Origin: Symbiodinium natans
Lineage: Eukaryota; Sar; Dinophyceae; Suessiales; Symbiodiniaceae
DNA: 64,000 bases
Direction: 5' to 3'
NCBI GenBank assembly: GCA_905221605.1
Contig: CAJNDS010002331.1
Location: 1-64,000, forward strand
Shown here: positions 39,208 through 53,518 of the stretch, piece after piece
How the letters are laid out: each line of letters begins with the position of its first letter
Numbering within the stretch: position 1 is the first letter of the stretch
Made by a program: the position numbers and the translations under genes
Notes under the pieces: model-generated
Database searches by the model: none
What the model saw: the letters and a program-made list of their open reading frames with translations, nothing else
Told to the model about the DNA's origin: nothing

Positions 39208-42200
39208 GCGGGGAGGGGGAGGGGTGGGGGAGTTTGGGGCTTATGCTGGCAGAATTTGAGCTGATAAAGGGTCCCACGACAAAAAAAACGAGCGAATGCG
39301 GGCACTACTGGGTTAGCGGGTGTCCGAGCTGTTGGTGTTGGACGGCTTGAGAGCCTGGGACGCAGATTGAGGTGCAGACTTGAGGCACTACCGACAGAAT
39401 CTGAACATCTGGCCTTTTAGCTAAGCCCTGGGTTCCAAAATAAGATCCTCCTAAACAAATACGAAATATCCCAAGGGTCTGCCGAAGCACCCTGAACCTA
39501 ACCCCTAAACTCTACCTAGAGTAACCTATATGCCCTCAAGAAAGTGATATTTATCTTCATTATGTTGATATTTCCCTCACCCTTTAAACTGAAAAAACCC
39601 TAGTCCCTAAGCCCAGACCGCCGTCCCTCGCAAGGTCCTGTACCCAAACCATCTCAGCCCCGGGATGCTGTGCAGCCACGACCTCAGCCCACGTCAAATG
39701 GCAGCCCCTGCTCCGAGGGTTTAGGGTTTAGGGTTTAGGGTTTAGGGTTTAGGGTTTAGGGTCCGCCGAATTTGGTTCCCTCCTTACCCCCAAAACGCGG
39801 GGGGGGGGGGGGGGGGGGGGGGGGGGGTGTTCGGGCACAATTTGTTCGTGGAGCACCACGCCACCCGCACAGCGTAAACAGTTCAGCACAGGGGGGTAGG
39901 GCCGCCCTCAGCAAAATCAGCGTCCCCCCAAACCCCCCCCCCACCCCCCCCCCCCAACCCCCCCCCCCCCCACCCCCCCCCCCACCCCCCCCCACCCCCC
40001 CCCCCCCACCCCCCCCCCCCCACCCCCCACCCACCTGTCTTTTTGGCTTGAGCTTGTCCTGGTGCTACCCCCTACCCCCCCCAAACGTTTCACAGAACTC
40101 TGCCGAGCAGGCTGGGATGATCTTAGACCTCTCAACTATGCTCCAGCGGGGTCGGCGGCTTGAGCCGGAGGCTCTTAAATTTAGGGTTTAGGGTTTAGGG
40201 TTTAGGGTTTAGGGTTTTGGGTTTAGGGTTTAGGGTTTAGGGTTTAGGGTTTTAAGGTTTAGGGCTTATAGGGTCGACGATCCAAGTAAACCAACGTCAA
40301 CAATAGCCAACACATGCACCATCGTGTACACCAGCCGCATCAGAACACGCGATCCAACAACAACGAAACCAACTCAGTTCCCGCTGGTTCTTAGTAGGGA
40401 ATGAGGGAATTAGGGTCCTATATATACCCTTTAAGGGAGTATGTAGGTACCTCATTCCCCATTCCCTACTAAGAACCAGCCAGAGATAACTACGAAACAG
40501 CCTTCATCATTGCTACGAGGAAGGGTCCCAGGGGTCGGCCCAGGAGGGGGCCGAAACTGAGTCTAGGGAACTCCCAAGGAAATGGCCTCCAAGAAAATTC
40601 GGCCCAGGGTTTAGGGCTTAGGGTTTCGGTTTTAGGGTTTAGGGTTTAGGGTTTGCCCAAAAGCCTTGAACCGTCACTAAGTAAAAGCCAATGAACTGAG
40701 ATGACTATGAATCCCACGCCCGAAGCCCGCAATCCTATGCCCTGAAGCCCAAAGAGTTCAGGCTGCGAGGCGGCCTACAACATGGAGGTTCATGGGCAGC
40801 TAGAGGTAGGGTTCTAAGCATGGAAACCAGAATCACAACCTTGTTTATGGTACACATAACCCCTTAATAATAACCCTTCATAGGATACTCATAACCCTAA
40901 ACCCGAAACCCTTTGTAGCTACCCATGAACCTCCAAGAAGAAGAAGAAGAAGAAGAAGGGACCTACAACGAGCCCAGGCGCGGCTACCGACATGGCAGGA
41001 AAAGGCGCAACCTGAAGCGGGGCACTTAGGGTTTAGGGTTTAGGATTTAGGAAATAGGAAATAGGGGTCTACGATATTGGGGGGGGGGGGGGGGGGGGGG
41101 GGGTGGGTACCTCATTGGGGTCCTTATTATAAGGGAATCCTACTATGTGGAGTGCTATTCAGGGTGTCCCTTATGTTCGTAAACCACCAAGTAGGAGAAG
41201 ATAAGGAACTGCCAGAAAGATGAGCACAAAACACAATTATACAAGTATGCATGTCTAACAAAATAAGACCTGTGAACCTAGGTAAGTTAAGTATACACAT
41301 GTCACATGTAATTATACAAGGCATGTAAGCAGATGTGTGTTACTTCAGGGCCCTAAGCCTACAGGAAGGTGCCTCGCCTGCTCCAACCGCTGCAACGCCA
41401 CAACGCCTGGCTCGGATCGAGGGCTTAGGGATTCGGGTCAGTATAGTATAGGGGTTTAGGGTTTAGGGTTTAGGGTTTAGGGTTTAGGGCTTAGGGCTTA
41501 GGGCTTAGGGCTTAGGGTTTAGGGATCTGGGGTTCGGGGTTTATGGTTTCGGTTTCAGGGTTCGGCCATCACCAACCCCTGCAGAGCCTTTGTAGGGATC
41601 ACCTTCAGTTCTGGGGGTTGAAGGTAGAAATGGCTCGTTCTGGGCGCTCCTTCGAATCCCCTAAGTCGAACCCCTTGAGCCCTAAACTCTAGACCTTTAA
41701 AGCAACGAATACACGCCAAATCCAGATGTGGACCTCTCATGAGGCTCTTGAGGATCTAGGATTTAGGGAGGGTTGAGGGCTTTGAGCTTTGGGTTTTCTG
41801 CAGATCTTCTTGCAGGTTCCAGTCTGATGTGACTGAACGTCCTCAGCCGCGCCCCGCCAACCCTTGCCTCGTCTTGAGGCTCGTACGGGCACAACCTTTG
41901 CAAGCCCCCCAAACTCAAACCCCAAACCCTATAGCTTGAACCCATAAAACCTGCTATGCCTTCAGCCCCAAACCCTAAACCCTAAACCCCAAACCCTAAA
42001 CCCGGAACCTATACTGAACTTGGAACCCCAGCAAAAAACTGCAACTTTTGCTGTCTCTTCGGAATTGTAATGCCCAACAATGAACAAATTATTCCCAAGC
42101 TAAACCCTAAACCCTAAACCCGAAATCCCTAAGGAACCTTGCGCATTCCTGCTCGGATCCTTACATTTCAGAACCCCCTGAGCATCCCTGGAACCTCACT

Positions 42201-45200
42201 TGGAGGTTCATGGTATTTATTAACCAATTAGGGTTTAGGGTTTCGGGTTGATTTAGGGTTTAGGGCAAGTTTAGGGTTTAGGTTTTAGGGATACTATAAC
42301 TGTACTGATAACCCACTTATAAGCCCCGCAAGTGCCTAAGATGGTTATAAGTGCAGTTATAAGCACAGCTATGATTGGTTCATAAGTACCATGAACCTCC
42401 AAGCAGGATTGAGAAAGCTGGGCCCCCGGGCCCGCCAGGCCTCGCACGCACCGCGCGTGGTGCAGCTCGTAGAAAACCTCGCGTCGGGCTTAGGGCGTAG
42501 GCCAAAACCCTCAACCCTGAACCTTACATGTTAGGCCCTAAGCCCTGAACCTTAAACCCTAATCCCTTAACCCTGAACCTTAAACCTTAAACCCTAAACA
42601 CTGAACCCGAAAGCTTAGGGTTTGCTGTGATATGGCGTTTAAGACCGCCTAAACCCCCCTAAACCCCCCCTGAACCCCCCCTAAACCCCCCCAAAACCCC
42701 CCCAAAACCCCCCCTAAACCCCCCCAAAACCCCCCCAAAACCCCCCCAAAAACCCCCCAAAACCCCCCCAAACCCCCCCAAACCCCCCCAAACCCCCAAA
42801 ACACCCCAAAACATTCCAAAACACCCCAAAACACCCCAAAACAACCTCTCCTGCTGCTGAAAAGAAGTCTTACCAGCCCGCCTTCCCGCTGCAGAAGATG
42901 AGCCGCTTGCAGCTCACCTCAGGCGCCTCCCAAGCCAGGTTTGGGGTTTAGGGTTTAGGGTTTAGGGTTTCGGGTTTAGGCTTTAGGGTGTAGGGTGTAG
43001 GGTGTAGGGTGTAGGGTTTAGCTTTTGGGGTTTAGGGTTTAGGGTGTAGGATTTAGTTTTTAGGGTTTAGGGTTTAGGGTTTAGGGTTTAGGGCTTCGGG
43101 TTTAGGGTTTAGGGAGGTTGTCAGTGTAGTTGCCTTTTCATTGAGGCTTAGTACTGGACTTTTACTTATGCGATTGCTTTTTTGGCTTGCTCGCTTTCTT
43201 TGGGGGGGGGGGGGGGGAAGTAATCCCAACGGCGGGCTCTACGAAGGTTTATGAGGGTCTTGGAAAAACATGGTAAGCACTTGGAGGCTGGTTGGGGGTT
43301 TAGGGTTTAGGGTTTAGGGTTTAGGGTTTAGGGTTTGGGGTTTAGGGTTTGGGGTTTAGGGTTTGAGTTGTGAACCTACCTGGTAGGTCAAAACTAGCAA
43401 AGCACCCTTTCTACAGAGGGGCTCTTCGAAAGCAGGGGCCCCTTTATGAGAGCTGTTAACACCGAATTCCTTCTGACCGGAACCCTATCACCCTAGATCC
43501 CTCGTATATGAAAACTCGTGACCCTTTACAGGGATCCTGACTGCAAGAAAATGGAGTGTTCAGGGTTCCCTGGTAGTTTAGGGTGCTAGGATTTTAGGGA
43601 CGGGTCTGAGCGGAACAGCAGAGTTGAAAACCACCACAAGTTACATTCAGCTCGCCCCAGCTCAGCCTAAAGGTTTTTTTCTGGGCGGGAAAGACCCAAG
43701 AGGAACCTCTGGAATAAAAAAGCGCGCCCTTCTTGGTTTTCAAGAGGCTAAGCCCTAAACCCTAAACCTTATAAGGGCCGGTGGCCTCTGTCTCTGCTAC
43801 CCTTATGCCTTAAAATGGCCCCTAGATACCCTGAGAAGAACCCCATACAAAAACCAGAAACGCTACTTAAAGAGACCACCAAGCAACATAACCTAAATCC
43901 TAACCCTAAACCCTAAACCCTAAACCCTAGGGAACCTGAACCCTACAAAAAGGGGGAACGGGTCCTAGTAGGGCTTTGGCGGCTCCTCGGTGGTCATGTT
44001 GTCGCCACTACCTCCTTCCTGCGGTTTGGGGTTTAGAGGGTTTAGGGTTTAGGGTTTAGGGTTTAGGGTTTAGGGTTTAGGGTTTGGGGTTTAGGGTTTA
44101 GGGTTTAGGGTTTAGGGGTTCAGGGGTTCAGGGGTTTAGGGGTTTAGGGGTTTAGGGTTTAGATGGGTTTAAGGTTTAGTGAACAATCGGAATCTTGGGA
44201 GGTTTGTATTTCTGGCTTCGGGCGACATCTGGCTTCAGAAGGTGTTTTGGGACATGGCTTCAGGGGACTTTAGGGAGGTGAAAGTGTAGGCGCAGGTGCC
44301 TAAACCCGAAACCCTAAACCCGAAACCCTAAACCCTGAACCCTAAACCCTAAACCCTAAACCCTACACCCTACACCCTAAGAAGCGCCGCCGTGCTCAAA
44401 CGACGTCTTGGACCCATGATGCCCGCATGTGCCCGTTCACAACTAGAGAGAAGCAAGCTAAAACCCCCCGAACCGCCTAGGTTCTCTTGCAGGGATTTTG
44501 TAACCCTAAACCCTAAGCCCTAAACCCCAAACCCTAAGCCCTAAACCCTAAACCCTGAACCCTGAAGGGCTTGTGAGGCGCCTTAGGATTTCCCAGCAGG
44601 TGGCACAGTCGATGTAGGATTGGGAATTTAAACCCCTAAACCCCTAAACCCCTAAACCCCTCATGTGCAAGATGCAGCTACACTTTCATTGCTTCAAAAG
44701 GCACGGCGGACCTTGACGGAGCAAATCCTCCAAGCAAAACTGGTGTTCCAGTTGCAAGAGCACATCCTGTGCACTGCAACCCTCAACTCAAAAAGCCCCA
44801 GCATGCCAGCCAGGCAAGAACAATCCAGGTGTGAAGTGCCTGCTTGTCCTCCATTGCTGCCGGCATCCCCCTTTTCGGTTCAGGGCTTAGGTGGGGTTGA
44901 AGTGTCTTGCGCTTTGCTTGGACCTCGGTTCTGCCAGGTTTTCCGTGAGTACTGTTTGGAGCAGTCTTGGTGCAAAACCGAGTCTTGGGTTAGTCTCTTA
45001 GAGCTTTTTATTTGCATTTTGTGAGGGTTACTGGTTGGTTATCCCCAGTGAACGTGGCCAGCTGGAAGCCTCAACAACTGCCTCTTGGGCTGGTCGCTGA
45101 CGTAACCGCTTGTTTTCTGCATGAAACGGAGTATCCCCAGCTGAAAATGTGCAGACCTTTGCTTTCCAAGCAGCTAAATGTGTTTGGAAGCATCGTACGG

Positions 45201-48200
45201 TTCATGTTCAAAGAAGCTGCCATTGATTTCCCAATGTCCCGGACCAAGTCCCTTGCTCATTGGGGTGTTAACGAAGAGGTCCCGTCGATTTGCATTGCCC
45301 CTTGTACAGTGCGGGCTGATGTCGGGAAGCTGTCAGATATTTTTTGGGCACACAGACGGTACAGTCGGGCGCTGGCTATTCCCTTTCAGCCTCCCCGAGA
45401 TCCTGTTGATTGTCCAACACCTGTCGTTAGTCCCAAGGTTACGTGGGCTCGGTATTACGCTCGGCGTAGACTGGCCCGTAATTCATAATTAACTCAACGA
45501 GGAGAGAGCTTGGAGCAGGGATCCGTGCGTCTGTCTCGCCTGGATCGTCCGACGACCGCTTCATAAACCCCTAAACCCCTAAACCCCTAAACCCCTAAAC
45601 CCCTAAACCCCTAAGCCCCTAAACCCCTAAACCCCTAAACCCCTAAGCCCCTAAACCCCTAAACCCCTGAATCCCTAAACCCCTAAACCCCTGAGCCCCT
45701 AAACCCCTAAACCCCTAAACCCCTAAAACCCCTAAAACCCCTAACCCCTAAACCCCTAACCCCTATACCCCTAAACCCCTAAACCCCTTACCAAAAACCC
45801 GAAACCCTAAACACCTAAACCCCTAAACCGCCCTCGAAGGACTTCGGTTTCCTGGATGACGCGCTGGAAGCGCGTTCCGGAGGCGAGGTGTGCCAAAGGG
45901 GACCGGCATGGCCTGCCGCGGGCATGTGGGCCGTGCCTACAAAGTAGGGTTTCGGGTTCTCGGGTTTCGGGTTTAGGGTTAGGGTTTAGGGTGTAGGATT
46001 TAGGGAATTTACGCTCATTGCTTTTTTTATCTTTATTTAGCTATGTGTTTTTTGTAGTTTTGGGGGGGGGGGGGTCCAGGACCCTGCGAACTCACGCAGG
46101 ACCTAGCAGCTTCCAGTCCCCTATCAACCCTCACCCTACAGTAAGTCCGACACCCCGAACCCGAGGCCCTAAGCCACCCCTAAGAACCCCCCCCCCAAGC
46201 CCTGAAGCCTAAGCCCTCACCCTAAACCCTAAACCCTAAACCCTAAACCGACACTCCGAAAACAAACCTGGATGCAGAGCCCTGAACCACAGACCCAAAC
46301 CCTGGTCTTTGGAACCCAGTGAGCCAAAGAAGGCCAAGCCTGTGGTGGAGCAAATACTTCGCCGACATCAAGACGAGTGGCTTGGCCTCGACTACGGTTT
46401 AGGGCCGAGGATTTAGGGTTTGGGGGTGTGGGGTTTAGTTGAGGGTGTAAAGTTTCGGGTTTAGGGTTTAGGGCTTAGGGTTTAGGGTTTAGGGCTTAAT
46501 TGACGGTTTAAAGTTTCGGGTTTAGGGGAAGTTCTATCACTCTAGGAATATAACGGCAGAGAAGCTTGAGTGCGGCCATGAACCGTCGCACCTAAACCTG
46601 AAGTCCCCAAGGGGAGGGCTTTAGGTTGAAGATTTTTTGTCTAGGGCTGTGCACCCTGAGCTGAGGTCTTACGATCACCCTAAGGGTCCATGTACCTCAT
46701 TAGTATATGCTTGGGCCCCAACGTCCCTATATAGGAAGTACTTTGAAGCCAAAGTATGTAATATTGATGTACATGGACCCTCAGGGTCACTTGCGATCTT
46801 CCCGAGAGTGTTGCAAGACGGTTTGCTGTCTGACTGGCGCATCTGCCATGGCCAGCCAAAAAGTAGCTTGACCTGAGCCTTAACAAGAGTAACCGATACA
46901 CCCCCAAGAGGGTGAACATAACCTTCACTTCAACTTCGGGAAATATCTTGTAGATCCGTTCTTTCGGAGAGCATACAGGTTGCTGCAGATAAGGTGGGCC
47001 CGAAACCCCCATCAACCCGCGCAGCCCTCAACCCTGAACCCGACATGCTGTCGAACTCCAAGATACACCCGGAACTTGGGATGTTTCCCCTTGTACTAAC
47101 AGCTCTTATTACAGAGTATAGTACCCCTATTACACTCCCTACTAAGGACTGTTAGTGGAGGGGGGAATATCCCAACCCTGAACCCTAAACCCAAAGAAAC
47201 CCTAAACCCTAACCCCAAACACCCCAAACACCCCAAACACCCTAAACACCCTAAACCCTAAGCCCCTAACCCCCTACCCCCTGAACCCTAAACCCCCTGA
47301 ACCCTAAACCCCCTGAACCCTAAACCCCTAAACCATCTGAACCCTGAACCAAAACCAAACCCTAAACCCTAAACCCCAAACACCCTAAACACCCTAAACC
47401 CTGAACCCTAAACCCTAAACCCTAAACCCAAAACCCCCAACCCCAAAAGCCCAAGAACTTCACTCCTGGCCGAGCCCCGCGCGAAGGTGCGGTGGACCTG
47501 CCTCGCCAGTTCTTCGGGTTGCGAGTTTTCCCTCTCGGGTTTCGGGTTTAGGCCTAGATTTAAGGGATTAGGGATTAGGGTTTAGGTTTTAGGGTTTAGG
47601 GTTGAGGGGTCTGCATATGTAAGGTTCCCTGCGCAATGGGATTTCAAGGAAACTGGGTCCTCTCTTCGACGCAACACCAGCACTGGCCCCCTAAACATGA
47701 ACACCAAGTGCCCCAAACCCTGAATTCCCCAAACTCTCTATACTGACCCTAGACCCTGTACCCTAAACCCTAACCCCTGGACCCTGAACCGAATAATATG
47801 AACCCTGCGCCCCAGACGCTAAACCCTGAACGCCAAACGCACTCAAGTTCTGCAGCCTAAATCTAGCTCTCACCTCCTCCCCAAGCCCTTGCAAAAAAAA
47901 AAGGAAAAAGGGCCCCACTGGGAATGCCACACTTAAGGTTGAGGAATTCGGAATACGGCTTTCGGGTTTAGGGTTTAGGGTTTAGGGTTTAGGGCTTAGG
48001 GCTTAGGGTAAAACCTAAATAAGGGTACTACTGGACATGCCGAGCCGATGCCTCCGCAGTACGTGGAAGAGGTTGGCTGGCGTCGTGATGTACCTCGGAC
48101 TCCGTGCAACCAGCATGGGCTTCACGAGCCTATATCTTGGTAGCCCAAGAACCATATTAAAATGAAGGCACCCTTTTTTTGGGTTGGTTACTTTATAAGG

Positions 48201-51200
48201 GAACCTTGAGCCAAATCCAGACACCCGGAACTTTAAACTTCAAGAAACAAAAACCTTAGTGACCCTAAAACCTAAACTTCCTAAACCCTAAACCCTAAAC
48301 CTTCTTCTAGGGCATGGAAGGGTATAGGCTTCCCCCCAAACCCTAAATATGGGGATCCAGGGCTTTCACGATGCCACCTGGCCAAGAGGTTCACTAAAGA
48401 AGCAGGGATTCATTTTGGTGTGTTTGGTGGGCTCAAGGTCAGGGCGGGAACCTGCTGTTTAGGGTTTAGGGTTTAGGGTTTAGGGTGTAGGGTTTAGGGT
48501 TTAGGGTTCAGGGTTCAGGGTTTAGGGTTCAGGGTTTAGGGTTTAGGGTTTAGGTAGGTACGCCGGTGTGCATGCCGGGCGTGGGGGAGTTGGGGGTTAA
48601 GGGCTTAGGGTTTAAGGGCAGAGGCTCAATTGTCTGTTGAATCACGACCCAGCTGCGCCACCATTATGTTCCGGTGGTACTCGAAGCTCTCCTGGCAACA
48701 GGCCCTAAACCCTAAACCTTGCTGGCACTTGGGTGCATAGGCATCATGGCCCTTCATACGCAGTAGTACCCACCCAAGTCTCACATTCGTGACGAGCACA
48801 ACTCAGAAGCCAGCACCTAAATCCACCCGAAACCCTAACACGCCTTCAAGCTTCCTTCCAAACAAGGCCTCGCAAAGGCCTCACGCTCGGAAGCCCGGGA
48901 GCAACAATCAGACCCGCCACCCGCCGTCAAATCTAAATAGTGGGACTTAGACCTGATGGTGATCGGGGCTCACGTCATAGTCATACCCTGAACATGCCAG
49001 GACGCCTTCCGCAGTGGTAGGGAAGCGCATGCTGAAGCCTGCCGGCGGCGTCCAAATGTCAGGTGCTGGCACCGGGGTGTCTCTGCCGTGGTCATTTCCC
49101 GACACCCACCATGTGACGAACGTGCGAGCCTGGCGCCATCTGTCGCCATGCCGAAGAAAAAGGAGTGGACGGAGGTGGAGGCTGAGTTTGTTGCCTTCTC
49201 TCTTTCCAATCTGCGATCGTCAGATTTGAAAGAGAGGCTGCAGCAATGGTGCCAGCTTCGTCGTCGGGCCTGCTGCCGTGTCACTAAGACCACACTGGCC
49301 GAGACGACTGCGGATGAGAACGATACCGCCACAGCCTGGGGTCGATGCGGCTGCCAGCGTTGATAGGGTCAACTGGAGATTGGGGCCAGAGACCTTTCAC
49401 ACTTGTTACAATGAAACCCGAACCGAAAACCTGAACTTGAAAAACTTGGTAGCCCAGTAGTACCCTTTACCCTTTGTTGTTGGCTACGGCTTCCCTGAAA
49501 AAATATCCAACCCCAAAAAAGGGTGCCCTTCTGGCAATATGGCTACGAAACTACGAGGACAATCCGACTGAGCAACCCAGGGCCTCCGGGTTTAAGGTTT
49601 TAAGGCCTCTGAAGGGGTTTTTAAGGGTTCTTAGAGTTTCAGGGTTTTAAGGGTTTTGAGGGTTTTTAGGAGGAAATGATGGGTTTTTAAGGGTTTTAAG
49701 GGCTTTAAGGGCTTTAAGGGTAATTAATGGGCTATAAGGGTTTTAGGGGTTTTAAGGGCTTTCTCACCCTGGTTCCACGCCCCCCAAGGCCTGCAACACA
49801 GCCAGTCGCCTTACGCTGCGCTCGACGGCCTGGGCCTCAGCTCGATCTCATGTAGGGCTTTGGGTTTAGGGTTTAAAGCTAGGGTTTAAGGTTTATAGGG
49901 TTTAAGCTTTAGGGTTTCGTGTTTAGGGTCCAGGTTTTGCGTCTGAGGTTTTTGGGCCCTGAGGGCTTCTATGGCAGGTTAACTAGAGCTACAGCATGGG
50001 CGACCCTTATTTGAGGGGTGCATCAAGTTAGGGCTTAACGGGTCTAGGTCTGAGGGAGTTTAGGGTTTAGGGTTTAGGGTTTGGGGTTTAGGGTTTAGGG
50101 TTTAGGGTTTAGGGTTTAGGGTTTACGGTTTAGGGTTGAGGGTTGAGGGTTTAGGGGCTGCAGGGCTTAGCACAGACCAGAAGCCCCTAAAATGCAAAAG
50201 CCTGAACCGCAGCAGCCCTAAAGATCGAGGCAAGTAGCCCCACGAACCCTGAAGCCCAAAGCCGTAATACACAAGAGCCAGAGGGTTTAAGGTTTCAGAG
50301 TTTAGGGTTCAGGGTTTAGGGGTTAAGGGCTTTGGGGTTTGGGGCTTAAGGGTTTAGGGTTTAACGGTTTCGGCTTTAAGGGTTTAGGGTCGTACGTAGG
50401 ATTTTACGGCTTCGGGTTCTAGGGTTAGGGTTGTGAATCAGCGTTCGCGCGCGGTGAGTGCGCCATTTCATAGATTTAGCGGCGCACCCTATCGCGCGCT
50501 TGCATGGCTTGGTAGCCCCCCGCAACCGAACATTAAAACGTGAATGTTTTTACTTCTTTTCACGCGACAAAACATACGACAACAACAAATCCTAAACGCC
50601 GAGCCCCAATAGTCCCTCTCTCGAACGGCGTTCCCTGTAAATGCAGGTTAGATATTCAAAGAGATTCATCACATGAAAATATCTGGCGCTAAGCCTTGGA
50701 ATAGAGTTTAGACGCTAAACCCTGGGTTAGGAGTCTAGCCGCTACATCATGGATGAGAGTTTAGGCGCTAAGCCTGGATTAGAGTTTAGGCCCTTAGGCC
50801 CTAAACGCTAATTTAGGGTTTAAGAGCCCCCACTCCACCCTCGAGAACCCTCACACACGGCGGCCGAAAAGCATCCCTGCCAAAAACAACTGCTAAAAAA
50901 CCCTGACAATCCGTATACCCGCATGCTATACACTTGAGCCCTGAAGCTCCAACGTAGGAACCCCTTTAAAGGCCCAAGTACATACTATATATAGGTACAT
51001 GGATCCGTAAAGCCTGCAGCCTAAACACTAAGCTCAAACCCCTAAACCCTATATATAGGTACATGGATCCTTAAGGAAAAGGCCCTAGCAATCCGTGGTT
51101 CAAGCCAGCCGCGTCCCCCGTGGCGGTGGCTTCCAGGGTGTTCGCCACGGCCTCGCGGGCCTGGATCCTCGTACTCTTGGCGGTTTTAGGGGGTTTGGGG

Positions 51201-53486
51201 AGTTTAGGGAGTTTAAGGTTTGAGGGTTTAGGGTTTGAGGGTTTAGGGAGTTTAAGGAGTTTAGGGATTTTAGGGAGTTTAGGGTTTTAGGGTTGAGGGT
51301 CTGAGGGTTTAGGCATTAAGGGTTTTTAAAGGTTTAGGGTATTAATGGGGTTTAAGGTTCTAGGGCCTTTGAATTTGCATAGGGGCTTGCGCTTTGAGGG
51401 TTTAGGCACTTAGGCTTCCGGGTTTGCTACTTGGAGGTACATGGGTAGTAAGAAGCCGGGGTTTAAGTACCAATCTCCCCCACCCACCCACCCGAAGCAA
51501 ATGACTAGCAACCTATATCTTTTGCTACCAAAAACCATGGCCTAAGCTGGAAGAAGACGTGAACCTCCACTTTAAGCCACTACTGGTTTAGGTTTTGGGG
51601 TTTTGGGTGTAGGGTTTAGGGTTTAGGGTTTACTGTTTCGGGCTCTGGATCAACCATCTTGACCTCTGATCTGAGGACTGCCAAGGGTTCAGGCTTATAG
51701 GGCTTAAAGGTTATAAGCATATGTCCAACATGATACTTTTGTAAGAACCTCTAAGTAGGGGTTTGGAGGGAAATGTACTTCTGTTGAATGAATTTCGGGG
51801 GGTGGGGCTTTGGGGGACTTTCGGGTTTACGGCGCCGTTGGGAGCTTACGGTTTAAGGTTTAGGGTTTAGGGTTTAGGGTTAGGGTTTAGGGTTTAGGGT
51901 TTAGGGTTTAGGGTTTAGGGTTTAGGGTTTAGGGTTTAGGGTTTAGGGTTTAGGGTTTAGGGTTTAGGGTTTAGGGGGTTTAGGGTTTAGGGTTTAGGGT
52001 TTAGGGTTTAGGGTTTAGGGTTTAGGGTTTAGGGTTTAGGGTTTAGGGTTTAGGGTTTAGGGTTTAGGGTTTAGGGTTTAGGGTTTAGGGTTAGGGTGTA
52101 GGGTTTAAGGGGCTCACAATGAGCCAGCTGGCTTCGTCTGCTCTTCGAGCTCACTGGTTTCCGCCGGCCACAGGACGTTTGGGTCCTGCGCAAGCGCGAG
52201 GTTGTAAGTAAGGCCCTGAACCCCCTAAACATCCCTAAACATCCCGAAACCCTAAACCCTAAACCCTCAACCCTAAACCCTCAACCCTAAACACCAAACT
52301 TTAGACCCTAAAGCCTAGACCATGCCAGCCCTTAAACCCAGAACCCTTCCAACCCCAAATTTATTTACGCCCTGAACCCGAAACCCCTGCTCCATCCCTA
52401 AACCCCCTTTTTAGGGTTTAGGGCTTGGAAAGAATTAAACCCTTCGCAGCCCAAAACCCAATGCCTTCAGGCCCCAGGCTAGAAAATGAACCCTCAACCC
52501 TAAACCCGAAATCCTAAACCCTAAACCCTGAACCCTTAACCCTAAACCCTAAACCCTAAACCCGAAACCCCACAAAACCCTCTTTAAGCCCTGCAAGGTG
52601 GCTTGGCGAGGCCTTGGGGTTTGGAGTCTGGGAATCCTTTGTGTTCTTTTTTTCTCCTGCTGTTTGCTTTAGAGCCCCCAAAAAGGCAATATAGGATTAC
52701 TGTCATTTGTTGACTTTTTTGATTTTTTCAATTATTAGTATTTTTTGTTCTTTGATTTCTTCATTTTTTGTTTGTTTTTCTATCATTATTACTTTTATTA
52801 TTATTACTATTATTATAACTATTAGTATTATTATTATCATTATTACTATTGTTATATCTATATATAAATATATATTACACATATTTTTTGGGGGGTCCTA
52901 AAGCAGATAGTAATTTTGGAATGGGACTCAGGTTTCAGGGTGCGGGTGTTTATTTGCCAGTTTGAAAGGGGGGGGGATTGTTGTTGTGAAGAGGATGATG
53001 ATCTTTGCGGGAGGGGTGGTGGGGTATTCTAGGTATCCCCCCCCCCCCCCCCCCTACCCTAAACTACGCTCTAAACCCTAAACTCTAGACCCTAAACCCT
53101 AAACCCCATTTTAAATCCCTAAACCCTAAACCACCCTAAACCCTAAACCCTAAATCCTAAACCCTAAACCCTAAACCCTAAGCCCTAAACCCTAAACCCT
53201 AAACCCTAAGCCCTAAACCCTAAACCCTAAACCCTAAACCCTAAACCTTAAACCCTAAACCCTAAACCCTAAACCCTACACCCTAGCCCTAAACCCTAAA
53301 CCCTAAACCCTAATTCCTGCAAAGCCTTCAAACCCTGGCAGCGGGGCCTCGTCCACGAGCTGCAGGAAGCGCTCCGGCCGCGCCGAGGAATGCTCGGGGC
53401 CCTGCAGCAACAACATCCTTCCTATAGGGTTTAGGGTTTAGGGTTTAGGGTTTAGGGTTTAGGGTTTAGGGTTTAGGGTTTAGGGT

Positions 53487-53518
<32 letters not shown>

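Larger units (their letters stand above)
46390..47470. other. OGDH intron content
   Basis: Degenerate heptamers, a family C element (46674-46790), a family H element (47074-47174) and mixed CCCCTAAA/CCCCAAACA units. No exon is needed here since the flanking exons join in phase. Confidence 0.6.

Noticed and set aside
42649-42844. Gly/Trp/Phe-rich frames resembling a repeat protein
   Set aside because: Simple translation of the CCCCCCAAAA-type variant array.
46317-46400. Plus-strand coding-like peptide (PKKAKPVVEQILRRHQDEWL)
   Set aside because: The minus strand carries the OGDH KPLVLMSAKYLL motif with matching splice phases.
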